Assembly: GCA_029465975.1 (NCBI GenBank) | Contig: CM055745.1 | Span: forward strand, 15,392,812 to 15,456,811 | Length of the DNA stretch: 64,000 nucleotides | Origin: Dallia pectoralis | Lineage: Eukaryota > Chordata > Actinopteri > Esociformes > Umbridae | Direction: 5' to 3' | Shown: positions 24,618-35,590 of the stretch, in pieces | Position numbering within the stretch: the stretch's first letter is position 1 | Layout: every line of letters begins with the position of its first letter | Position numbers and translations under genes: made by a program | Notes under the pieces: generated by a model | Told to the model about the DNA's origin: nothing | The model's database searches: none | The model's input: only the letters and a program-made list of their open reading frames with translations

Positions 24618-26144
24618 GGCCCAATCCGAATACTCCCACTTACCCCTTCCCCTTAGCCCTACCCCTTAGTTTACCCCTACCCCTTGCCCCTCGAAACCGA
24701 GTGGTAAGGGATACGTTCCCCTAGGAATTGGGACACCACTCGGTTTTGGCTACGTCATCATACATCGTCGCTAGCTGGCTGTTACGTCACCAGAGGCGAC
24801 ACAAATGTTGTTGTCAAACTTCGGAGATGCAGTCTGGAAAAGTGTGTATGTCGATTGCGTGGATTTTAGTAGTTATGTTTTTGCGATTGTCTGCAACAAA
24901 TCGCAGAAATCAAGCGAGAAGAGGTCTACGACGCCTACGAATGCTGGTAGTTTAACTTATGGTATGTATAGATTGGTTGCAAACAACATTGTCGTATTGT
25001 ATTTAAAGTTCACGGAACTAACCAACAAGGTAGCAAACATTTTTCCCAACTCAGCCATTAATGGTGTAAAATTGTTTTATTTTCCAGATTGGTGGTCCAA
25101 CAAGATACTGTGCCATAAACCCCAACACGTCTATACTGCGCATATGGTTCGATGTATGTAGTAGTTATTTGTTTGGTGGCGGTGCATATGGATGCAGATG
25201 TTCTTCTGTGTACTATTGTTTTTGTAAAGCACACGTGCTATATAAATAAACCTGCTTGCTTACTACTGAAGGCTGTTTTCAATAAATAATTTCATCCACA
25301 TTGCATTGTGTTTTGTATATCTGTTTCAGTGATCACTGTTTTGAATGTCATTGATTGATGTTCAGAAACCCTTAATCAAAAACAATGTGCAAAGTGCAAC
25401 AACAAACAAACTACAGTTTATCAAACATTTTTTTCAAAGAGGCCCAATAACCTCTATGTCTTGGCCTCACCAGTGTCCTGTATCATATCCAAATTATGTT
25501 GTACACCTTCATAATCTACAGTCTATGGTTGTACAGCATGAAACTTCGGTTCATTTTCTGCCCGAAAGCGAATTATTTGCCGGGTTTCCTCCGGCGTCCC
25601 TGTGTGATTCGGGACGGTATGTAAAGCACTTTTATCGCTATTCCAAAAGCAACATGTTACGTTATGCACTGATATGAATTATCTGCTAAAAGAGTTAACT
25701 GTAGACAAACATGCATTGAGTAAAGGTAGTCAGAGAAATACGGGACAAATTAGCAATGTATCTTGGCGTTAACTGGCAAAAAGGAGCGATTTAAAAAAAA
25801 AAAACTTCAATTATTAAAATGGTTAAAAATATATATATACAGGACTGCGTAGATCACAAAACAATTGTGTCGTAATTTTTAAATTCGTTATTTAATCCGA
25901 AAATACTACATTTATGGGTCTCTTTTGATGATCTAGCAGCCATTGTTGACGTCTCGCAATGTGTTCTGGGTACCCCTTGGTTTCAAGTGAGCTCTCGGAA
26001 AATCTTGGTTTCAAGGGGTATATAGCCCTTCGTCTTACCCCTTCGTCTTGATCAAAATGAGTATTCACTTGGTGTCGCGCGAACGCGCAAAACTAAGGGG
26101 AAGGGCTAAGGGGAAGGGGTAAGGGGGAGTATTCGCATTGGGCC
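24618..26144. mobile_element. Terminal-inverted-repeat DNA transposon with TTA target duplication
   Basis: The left end GGCCCAATCCGAATACTCCC and the right end, read in complement, GGCCCAATGCGAATACTCCC match at 19 of 20 positions, followed by repeated CCCCTTA motifs on both sides. TTA flanks the element at 24615-24617 and 26145-26147. A 3-bp TTA/TWA duplication is typical of PIF/Harbinger. The interior (118-codon open frame at 24805-25161, retroelement-like tail near 25220-25263) shows no recognisable transposase, so it is probably non-autonomous. Superfamily assignment rests only on the duplication. Confidence 0.7.
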
Positions 26145-26147
26145 TTA

Positions 26148-27073
26148 ACCTTCCAAATGCTAGTCAAAGTGTCCTTTGTGTTCAAAAGAAGATATTGGGG
26201 AAATTATTTTCACGCTCTCAGGCATTCAGTAATGTATTTGCGCAGTCTTTACTTTGGGTGATGTCAGGTAGGAAGTCGTCACGTAAAAACGAGAAAATAA
26301 CGACCTTCGTGGAGTTAAGAAATTGTCCATTCACGTAGATGTGTTTTCATGAATATTCATACGTACACATAATTAGTAGAATAACCTTGAGTCTGCCAGA
26401 ATGAGGTGTGACTAATTATGGGTTTAAGACTGAGGCCGGAAGTCTTTGATTTTACACAAACATATCTAGCCTAAATGTTTACTTTTCAGCTAGCCGCCAT
26501 GTGTGAGTGACTGGCATCAGGCTGGGCATCAATGGAAGCAAGACACCTACTGGTTCCGGAAACTACTAGATACTATGTGCTTTTCTCCGGGAAAGTGGGT
26601 CATTTGACCCAGAGGTCCTTTGAAAAATGTTTTTGCGGCACACTATAAACTTACCGAAAGCTTCCTTTAGGAATGCTACTAGATATGCACGCTTTATCCC
26701 CCCGTATTTTTTCTGTTGTAATAATCACTGAAAAAGCAAAAAGCACGTCATTTTGGGCAAAATAGCTTTCAAACGCGATATCCGCCATTTTGATTATATT
26801 TTTGTCATCAGTAAATCTTCTTGTCTGTCACCCGGTGGCACATAAAACAGAGACACCAAAGACCATTATCTGCAATCAATGTCCTACATGATATTATCAC
26901 ACTGATATTACCACACTGATTATTTTAAATTAAACCATATTCATTTAGATGTATTGTAGACAATATTAAGTGCTTTAATCTTTAATCTAGCTAGCACCAT
27001 TTCTTGGCATGCTCATCGTCCTGTCGCTTCTTTGTAATGTATGGTACGAGAAATAAAAAAATCCATAATTTCA
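26148..27073. other. AT-rich DNA with a palindromic motif
   Basis: A perfect palindrome GGGTCATTTGACCC lies at about 26598-26611 and pairs with the block at 9158. No gene is recognised. Confidence 0.35.
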
Positions 27074-27103
27074 TATAAAGTTCATCATCTCATCTCCAAC
27101 CGC

Positions 27104-28560
27104 TTAACCGGGGTCGGGTCGCGGGGGTAGCAGCTCTAGCAGGGGACCCCAAACTTCCCTTTCCCGGGCAACATTAGCCAGCTCTGACTGGGGAATCCCG
27201 AGGCGTTCCCAGGCCAGTGCGGAGATATAATCTCTCCACCTAGTCCTGGGTCTTCCCCGAGGTCTCCTCCCAGCTGGACGTGCCTGGAACACCTCTCTAG
27301 GGAGACGCCCAGGTGGCATTTGTACTAGATGCCCGAAATACCTCAGCTGGCTCCTTTCTACGCAAAGGAGCAGCGGCTCTACTCCGAGTTCCTCTCGGAT
27401 GACTGAGCTTCTCACCCTATCCCTAAGGGAGAGGCCAGCCACCTTTCTGAGAAAACCCATTTCGGCCGCTTGTACCCGCGATCTCGTTCTTTCGGTCATG
27501 ACCCAGCTTTCATGCCCATAGGTGAGAGTAGGAACAAAGATTGACCGGTAGATCGAGAGCTTTGCCTTCCGGCTCAGCTCTCTTTTCGTCAAAACGGTGC
27601 GGTGAAGCGAATGCAACACCGCCCCCGCTGCTCCGATCCTCTGACAAATCTCCCGCTCCATTGTTCCCTCACTCGCGAACAAGACCCCGAGGTACTTGAA
27701 CTCCATCACTTGGAGTAAGGACTCATTCCCTACCCGGAGTAGGCACTCCACTGGTTTCCTGCTGAGAGTCATGGCCTCAGATTTAGAGGTGCTAACCCTC
27801 ATCCCAGCCGCTTCACACTCGGCTGCGAACCGATCCAGTGAGTGCTGAAGGTCACCGACCGATGAGGCCATCAGGACCACATCATCCGCAAAAAGGAGTG
27901 ATGTGACCATCAGCCCACCGAACGTAAACCCCTCCCCCCCATGACTACGCCTTGATATCCTGTCCATGAATATTACAAACAGGATTGGTGACAAAGCGCA
28001 GCCCTGGCGGAGGCCAACCCCCACCGGGAACGAACTCGACTTACTGCCGAGAACACGGACACAGCTCATGCTTTGAGCGTACAGAGATTGGATGGCCCTG
28101 AGAAGAGACCCCCTCACCCCATACTCCCGCAGCACCTCCCACAAAATATCCCGGGGTACCCGGTCATACGCCTTCTCCAGATCAACGAAACACATGTAGA
28201 CTGGATGGGCATACTCCCAGGCCCCCTCCAGGATCCTTGCGAGAGTATAGAGCTGGTCCGTGGTTCCCCGGCCAGGACGAAAACCGCATTGTTCCTCTTC
28301 AATCTGAGGTTCGACTATTGGCCGAACCCTCCTTTCCAGCACTTTGGAGTACACTTTACCAGGGAGGCTGAGGAGTGTGATACCTCTGTAATTGGCACAC
28401 ACTCTCTGGTCCCCCTTTTTGAAGAGGGGAACCACCACCCCGGTCTGCCACTCCTCTGGCACTGTCCCAGACTTCCATGCAATGTTGAAGAGGCGTGTCA
28501 ACCAAGACAGCCCTTCCCCACTACCTCAGCGACTTCCCCCAGGGAAACTGACGATGACCC
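27104..28560 (-). pseudogene. Rex3-like LINE reverse transcriptase, nearly intact
   Basis: The frame from about 28501 to 27104 (465 codons) holds the RT blocks in order: PLFKKGDQRVCANYRGITLL, QCGFRPGRGTTDQLYTL, motif A CFVDLEKAYDRVP, motif B GLRQGCALSPILF, motif C LLFADDVVLMA with both catalytic aspartates, and a C-terminal domain ending ELLPPRPDPG. Upstream, a deletion removes roughly 20 residues before LSWLTRLFN, and the linker has a stop. The RT core itself reads as intact, but the element lacks its 5' half, so it is not expected to be active. The opposite-strand frame at 28073-28639 is a shadow. Confidence 0.9.
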
Positions 28561-28635
28561 TCCATCAGCCTCCAGCTCTGCCTCTGTACTAGAGGGCGTG
28601 TACGTCGGATTCAGGAGCTCCTCAAAATGCTCTTT

Positions 28636-29073
28636 CTAGCGCCCGATCACATCATCAGTTGAGGTCAACAGTGTCCCATCCTTACTGTACACAGCTTGGA
28701 TGGTTCCCCGTTTTCCCCTTCTGAGGTGCCGAACGGTTTTCCAGAAGCATCTTGGTGCCGACCGAAAGTCCTTCTCCATAGCTTCTCCAAACTTCTCCCA
28801 CACCCGCTGGTTTGCCTCTGACACGGCAGTGGCTGCAGCCCTACAGGCCTGTCGGTACCCTGCAACTGCCTCCGGAGTCCTCAGGGATAGCATATCCCTG
28901 AAGGCCTCCTTCTTCAGTCGGACAGCTTCCCTGACCACCGTGGTCCACCACGGTGTTCTAGGGTTACCACCCCTTGAGGCACCTAGGACCTTGAGACCAC
29001 AGCTCACCGCCGCAGCTTCAGCAATAGAAGCTTTGAACATTGCCCACTCAGGTTCAATGCCCCCAACCACCAC
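28636..29073 (-). pseudogene. Rex3-like LINE linker between endonuclease and RT
   Basis: A 145-codon frame runs from the end of the endonuclease to the start of the RT. It contains NPRTPWWTTVVREAVRLKKE and the RRGKRGTIQAVYSKDG block usual for this region. It ends at a TAG at about 28638, where a Trp codon is expected (VIGR-stop-KEHFEELLNP), so a nonsense mutation separates it from the RT. Confidence 0.8.
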
Positions 29074-29728
29074 AGGGATGCCTGAAAAGGTGGTGTGAGT
29101 TGAAGATCTTTCGGACAGGGGCCTCCTCCAGACGTTCCCAATTCACCCGCACTACCCGTTTGGGCTTACCTGGTCTGTCCAAAGTCTTTCCCCACCCTCT
29201 GATCCAACTCACTACCAGATGGTGATCAGTTGACAGCTCTGCCCCTCTCTTCACCCGAGTGTCCAAAACATGCGGCCTTAGATCAGCCGATACGATCACA
29301 AAATCGATCATTGACCTTCGGCCTAGGGTGCTCTGGTACCATGTACACTTATGCGCCTCCTTATGTTCAAACATGGTGTTTGTTATAGACAATCCATGAC
29401 TAGCACAGAAGTCCAATGACACGCCTCTCCAGGTGTCTCCATCGATGCCCACATGTGCGTTGAAGTCTCCCAGCAGAATGATGGAGTCCCCTACTGGAGC
29501 CCTATATAGGACTCCCTTCAGGGTCTCCAAGAAGGCTGAATACTCCGAACTGCTGTTTGGTGCATATGCACAAACAACAGTCAGATTTTTCCCCCCCACC
29601 ACCCTTAGGCATAGGGAGGCAACCCTCTCATCCACCGGGGTAAACTCCAACACCGCAGTGCTCAGACATGGGCTCGTGAGTATCCCCACACCAGCCCGCC
29701 GCCTCTCACCCTGGGCAACTCCAGAGAA
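29054..29728 (-). pseudogene. Rex3-like LINE endonuclease domain, N-truncated
   Basis: The domain would nick the target strand to prime reverse transcription. The frame is open from about 29689 to 29054 and shows LLGDFNAHVG (catalytic Asp/Asn block), a GRRSMIDFVIVSADLRPHVL stretch and a C-terminal STDHHLVV motif equivalent to the SDH active-site block. The N-terminal part with the first catalytic residues is missing because the insertion is 5' truncated at 29735. The frame then shifts into the linker near 29060. Confidence 0.85.
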
Positions 29729-29744
29729 GAACAGTTATAAAGTT

Positions 29745-30164
29745 GTGTTTATTTAAATTCTATTTGGTTAGAATTCTTGAATACATTACATTGATTTCAT
29801 TAAACCAACTTATTTTCGATGTATTGTACACATGTGATCGAAATGTGTTTGAATTTCTCAGAAATGTATGTATTACTTACACACATAGCACAAGCTTGGT
29901 TTAATTTAAAATAATGAGTGTGCTTCTACTAACCCTTTCTTATATATATTGAGGGAAACACATCTCAATAACCACATAAAATGCTAACTGTAATCAGCGT
30001 TTGAGTTCATTTGCCATATCCAATACATCAGAGTTGAAAGAGTACATCAGTCGCCCTGAACAAACTAACGACTCAAACAGGCAACACGAGTGACTCACTG
30101 AACCGGCACTGAACCGGCTCCGAAAGACACAGCCGTGCAGACCCATCGGTCAGTGACAAGCGAT
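29745..30164. other. AT-rich DNA, nothing recognised
   Basis: No gene or element signature is seen between the LINE target duplication and the dispersed 90-bp repeat. Confidence 0.4.
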
Positions 30165-30251
30165 TCCAATTCAATAAAAGGTCATGATTATCTCAAAAAC
30201 TGAAAGTGTTCTCTACGCGCTTTTGAGTCTTAATCTGTGAAAAATTTCTCT
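30165..30251 (+). repeat. Dispersed ~90-bp repeat, copy 1
   Basis: The block contains AATAAAAGGTCATGATTATC and CGCTTTTGAGTCTTAATCTG. A second copy in the same orientation lies at 34642-34730 with scattered substitutions. Similarity stops sharply at both edges. The element type is not recognised. Confidence 0.8.
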
Positions 30252-31317
30252 TACGCATCAGCACGGCACTGTTTTCTGTTCTATTTCCACGCTTGCTGAA
30301 CAGTGTTTTATTTTGTCGTTTACTAAGTTACCTTCCACATTTGTTGAACTGTGTTTTCCGTTTGACGTTAATTTGCAAATTTCAAACCTTTGTATCGACT
30401 CCTGTGCCTGGATCTCCACTCCTTTGCCCCAGTGATGACTGAACACAACACAAAGACGCAGCCAAACAAAGACAGCATATTTACACCGCCTAATGAGGGA
30501 ATGGACACTGAAACAGAAGAAATAAAAGTAAATGAGCATTTTCTTAGTGCTTCTCATTCAACGCACAGCCAAAAAAATCAAGAAAAACAATAATAACATC
30601 TTACATAAAATCGAATTTTGCTTTCATTCAAATTGCGTTTAAATTGCATTTTTCCTTGGTGGTTCCCAGCAGGATGTTGAACCCATACTGTGCCATCTTT
30701 TGCGGGCTCTTCCACAGAGTAACTCAATTTCAAACTCAGACTCTGAATGTGTCTTCTTTTGTCATCAAAATTTTATCCGTCTCTTTCAACACACTGTTTG
30801 GTAATATGGTACTATACAATATATTCCAGAATATTTTTTTTCCTCCCTAATGGGTGACTCGATCGCCTCTTATGATGCAGGATAAATAGAAAATATGAAA
30901 CTGAAGCACGCCATGGTGCCACGGACGAAAAAGCTATGATTTAGAAAATTGTGTCAAATCTTCTACTTTAAATTAGGGCTGTCAAACCATTGAAAAAGGA
31001 TTTGAGATTACTCATCTTCATTTTATTTAGCTAATAGTGATTGATATTTTTTGTTAATAGCAAACCTTATATATATATAATGATATACATTACACTGACA
31101 ATTGATTCATTGCACAGAAAACACACTGAGCACAATAAATCAGACAGTTGACGGTATAGCAGAACAAAATGCCTTGAAATTCTTTTTTTGGTTCCAAGTA
31201 TTGTGGGAGCCATTTGTGTTTTGTGTTGGCCTGTCATGTTATTTAGTCAGGTCACGCCCTAACTGAACACGGGGTGGCAGACAGGAAGCACCGGGTTCCA
31301 TATGTATGGACACAGGT
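30252..31317. other. AT-rich DNA, nothing recognised
   Basis: No splice-supported coding frame or recognised element is visible. Frames at 30258-30557 (-) and 30390-30593 (+) overlap each other and show no domains. Confidence 0.35.
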
Positions 31318-32668
31318 AGAGGGACACCGTTCTCACCAGATCCAGTCAGACCCAGTCAGATCCAGTATAGACCCAGTCAGATCCAGTATAGACCCAGTCA
31401 GACCCTGTATAGACCCAGTCAGAACCTGTACAGACCCAGTCAGACCCAGTATAGACCCAGTCAGACCCTGTATAGACCCAGTCAGAACCTGTACAGACCC
31501 AGTCAGACCCAGTATAGACCCAGTCAGATCCAGTATAGACCCAGTCAGATCCTGTATAGACCCAGTCAGATCCTGTATAGACCCAGTCAGACCCAGTATA
31601 GATCCAGTCAGATCCTTTAGACCCAGTCAGATCCTTTAGACCCAGCCAGACCCAGTATAGACCCAGTCAGAACCTGTATAGACCCAGTCAGACCCTGTTT
31701 AGACCCAGTAAAGATCAGATCCTGTATAGACCCAGTCAGAACCTGTATAGACCCAGTCAGACCCTGTATAGACCCAGTCAGAACCTGTATAGACCCAGTC
31801 AGAACCTGTATAGACCCAGTCAGAACCTGTATAGACCCAGTATAGACCCAGTCAGACCCTTTATAGACCCAGTCAGACCCAGTATAGACCCAGTCAGACC
31901 CAGTATAGACCCAGTCAGACCCTGTATAGACCCAGTCAGAACCTGTACAGACCCAGTCAGACCCAGTATAGACCCAGTCAGACCCTGTATAGACCCAGTC
32001 AGAACCTGTACAGACCCAGTCAGACCCAGTATAGACCCAGTCAGATCCAGTATAGACCCAGTCAGATCCTGTATAGACCCAGTCAGATCCTGTATAGACC
32101 CAGTCAGACCCAGTATAGATCCAGTCAGATCCTTTAGACCCAGTCAGATCCTTTAGACCCAGCCAGACCCAGTATAGACCCAGTCAGAACCTGTATAGAC
32201 CCAGTCAGACCCTGTTTAGACCCAGTAAAGATCAGATCCTGTATAGACCCAGTCAGAACCTGTATAGACCCAGTCAGACCCTGTATAGACCCAGTCAGAA
32301 CCTGTATAGACCCAGTCAGAACCTGTATAGACCCAGTCAGAACCTGTATAGACCCAGTATAGACCCAGTCAGACCCTTTATAGACCCAGTCAGACCCAGT
32401 ATAGACCCAGTCAGACCCAGTATAGACCCAGTCAGACCCAGTATAGACCCAGTCAGATCCAGTATAGACCCAGTCAGACCCTGTATAGACCCAGTCAGAC
32501 CCTGTATAGACCCAGTCAGACCCAGTATAGACCCAGTCAGAACCTGTACAGACCCAGTCAGACCCAGTATAGACCCAGTCAGACCCAGTATAGACCCAGT
32601 CAGACCCAGTATAGACCCAGTCAGAACCTGTACAGACCCAGTCAGACCCAGTACAGATCAGACCAGCA
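31318..32668. repeat. 21-bp minisatellite, about 64 copies, with a 517-bp internal duplication
   Basis: The unit is AGACCCAGTCAGACCCAGTA plus T with frequent variants (ACCTGT, ATCCTGT, CCCTGT). A distinctive junction, CCCAGTAAAGATCAGATCC, occurs at 31704 and again at 32221. Spot comparison shows 31402-31918 and 31919-32435 are essentially identical. The long plus and minus frames through the array arise from the period being a multiple of three. Confidence 0.95.
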
Positions 32669-34641
32669 ATCAGAACTGACCACCAAACAACATTGGGAAA
32701 CTGGTATGTAAATCTACCTTGTACAATTATGCATAATAAACAACAACTAAAATGGTAAATAAGGACTGGAAAACCGTTTACATTGTGTCCGCGTAAGATC
32801 ACTGCTAAACTACCTGAGTATAATGGCAAAGACAAGCCAGGAGATTGGAGGACTAGATAATTGCCATTACAATTATTTTAACCGTTTATTATAAAATCCA
32901 TTACTTCAGTGTTTTTATAATGTAGAATTGTCTTTCCTGTCAGTATTTTCTAAAATATTTAGAGATTAATTTGGTTTAATTTTAAAATTATTTGTCTGCT
33001 TATATGGTACCAAAAAGGCCTATATCTATGTACACTTAATAAATGATAGTGGACACTTTTAGACCATCTGTATTCATCTGCAAGAGGGCTTTAACATTTT
33101 GGTTTCAGTTTATGCTGCCACCGTAATTTCACAACAGCCTGGTTCTTCTGACGAAAAGACGAAAAATGTGCCACCTACAGGTCATTGTGTGTCAGCAACA
33201 CCCTCCCATTCAAAACATTTGTGGGTCAAATGACACATCACAGTGAAAACAGTAGGTATCAATGCCTCAGCGCTTCTAGTGTCTCCCTGGATTGTACTAC
33301 TCTACAATGTGCCTTTAAGAAATGCACTTAGAATGATGCGGTATGTAAATACGTTGATGTTCTGTCTGAAAATGTAGCAAGCTAAGTAGTTTCAATAAGG
33401 GCTTTGTCTGAAAACAAAATAAAAATACAAGTGCCTGCCATGATGGGGTGACGCAGGGTGTTTGAAACCAAACTTGACTTTTCTCATTCATGAGTTCCAT
33501 CTATTTTTTGCAGTCACCGATCGTACTGCCGTTTCCCTTTTACTCAGCTGTTTCTCATGCTTGACACCTGCAGTAAATTGAAATGTTGCATGTTGATGTC
33601 AGAGAGGTTAGTCTTTACCTCTTTACATCAAGGTAAAGACAAATATTTCATTGATAGTTTTGTTTCATGTGGATTGTTGAAAAAATGCCAACAGATGGAA
33701 AAGCTGGTTTCGAGGCATAAAGAGGTTACATCTGTCAGAATAGAACGTGAACTACACATTTATTTTAAGTTGTTTAACACTTGTAATGTCACTACATGAT
33801 GCCATAAGTGTATTTTCATAGTTTTATCGGCCAACCTTGATATATTGGTAGAAAACCATAAATATAAACAATGTATGTATTACATTGTTTGTATGTATTA
33901 TTGATTAAAAGATGCTGAAATCATCTTCCTAGACGGTCCAATAAGGTTGGCCAGTACTGTCGCAATATTCTAGCAGGCATGTATGTTTGCTAGTATCAAG
34001 TGAACAGTAATTATGCATAAAATTAGCATACTGACTGCATAGACGTTGAAAATATGAGTGTGATTCTATTATCATTCTGTTATTTACATTATACATGTCT
34101 TTACTTGTGTTCAAAATGTTTTTTTTTTCTTTTCCAATTTTATTAATAAGCCAAAGAAAATGTAGAAAGTGCTATAAGAATAATAATATACACTTCCCAA
34201 GGAAAACCTGCAGTAGCTCCATAGACCTGAAGGGGGGGCTGGAACCCTGGTTTAATATACCTGGTATAGAATATTCAACCAACATTACCTGTCCAAAAGA
34301 CCAAACTTTTTCTTCAAGTCAGGCAATTCATCCAGGTGAAACTTTTTTATAGAAACCTGGCTTATGACCAACCTCATCCCCAAGGCTATTGTGCAAAGCG
34401 CATATATTCCCATGATACCAATAATTTAAAGATGGCCTTGGAATGATTCAAAGGTAGCTTTAGTGGGAGTAACCATAAACAATTCAATCTGGGCTTTTGA
34501 TCTTGTAAACTCCAGTGACTATATTCCCAAACCAATTCCCTCTTCATGTCACTGCACAATGTCGATTTAAAACATAAATGTACCTTTGTATAGTTTACAC
34601 AATGTTACCATCAGTTGAATTTCGTACTCGCTCTACTCTGG
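32669..34641. other. AT-rich DNA, nothing confident
   Basis: A GGGTCAAATGACACA block at about 33224, followed by GCGCTTCTAGTGTC near 33270, resembles the palindromic block at 9158. No gene is recognised. Confidence 0.35.
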
Positions 34642-34730
34642 ATCCAATTTAATAAAAGGTAATGATTATCTCAGAAACTGAAGGTGTTCTCCAAGCGCTT
34701 TTGAGTCTTAATCTGTGATAAATTGCTCTG
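34642..34730 (+). repeat. Dispersed ~90-bp repeat, copy 2
   Basis: This is the second copy of the block at 30165-30251, in the same orientation, sharing AATAAAAGGTAATGATTATC and GCGCTTTTGAGTCTTAATCT. Confidence 0.8.
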
Positions 34731-35264
34731 TCATTTGATTCAAATCAAACATTGACACACTTGAAAACTACTTTTAAATTGTTGGCTTTTATTGACTAAA
34801 ATCTAATGATCCAGCAGTTTTTTTTCCTTCCTAATCTGAAGGGTTTGTCATGGCGTAGATCAAAAAGGACTTGAGAGGAACCTCCTGTATAATCACAAAT
34901 GCCTTGCAGTCAGCAAAAGTGACCACACACTGAAGAGTGGACCTCCCTGATAAACAAGCCAATAGTGTTGTCATGAATACTAACAAGGTATTGTTAAAAA
35001 CCCATTACATTCGCTCTAAACAAGTATTATGAATGCTGACTGCAGAGTAAGACCCTGAAATCATTATATGTTTTGTTGACCGTCCACAACAAGTTCAGTA
35101 GACTAGCTGTTTAAATCTGCTTTGAAAAACGCAGTCACCTAAACTCTGTGTCAATATAACTGCAAGTCTGCTAATAGAACTGAAGTTACAAAAAAGCACA
35201 TAGAATTTAATAGATCAGCTTGGATACGAATGACCACGGTGGACATCTTGTACTATAACTGGAC
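34731..35264. other. AT-rich DNA, nothing recognised
   Basis: No gene or element signature seen. Confidence 0.4.
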
Positions 35265-35590
35265 ATTGCTCTTCATTTGCACAAATCTATATATAACTAG
35301 ATATGGCTCGTTTGCACAATTTGAAACTTGAACCTGGACATTGTTCTGCAATCTGCTGACACATCTAGAAACAGCTCCTTTGCACTATTCAGATACATAT
35401 TGCACATTTTAGATGTATCCAGTACATTTGTCAACTAGGCAGGGTTTCTTGACTGTTGTGTTTTGCTCTGTTTGGACTGTTTGTGTACGTCTTAAAATGT
35501 GTGTTTTAATTGCTGCAGCTAGGGGTCAGAAAACAATATATTTGTGTGTAAACAAACTTGCCGAATTAAACTGATTCTGATTCTAATGTG
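35265..35590 (+). mobile_element. 3' untranslated tail of a LINE
   Basis: A series of TTTGCAC-type motifs followed by AATTAAACTGATTCTGATTC at 35565-35584 resembles the 3' end of a fish LINE. It shares the TTCTGAT-type tail with the fragment at 7161-7577. No coding sequence remains. Confidence 0.5.

Larger units (their letters stand above)
27083..29735 (-). mobile_element. 5'-truncated RTE-clade LINE (Rex3-like)
   Basis: Minus-strand endonuclease, linker and reverse transcriptase relics lie in the expected order, and the 3' end near 27083-27110 reads GACCCCGGTTAAGCGGTTGG then a GATGA-type tail. A 9-bp direct repeat TATAAAGTT flanks it (27074-27082 and 29736-29744), consistent with target-primed insertion. 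The element lacks its 5' part, including the start of the endonuclease. At least one nonsense codon and one deletion lie between the linker and RT. The 5' leader of a related element begins at 63796. Confidence 0.9.

Noticed and set aside
28073..28639. 188-codon plus-strand gene
   Set aside because: Antisense shadow of the Rex3-like RT, whose minus-strand frame has all RT motifs.
31274..32835. Repeat proteins in the 21-bp array on both strands
   Set aside because: Open frames on both strands across a 21-bp array are expected from its period; there is no start context or splice support.
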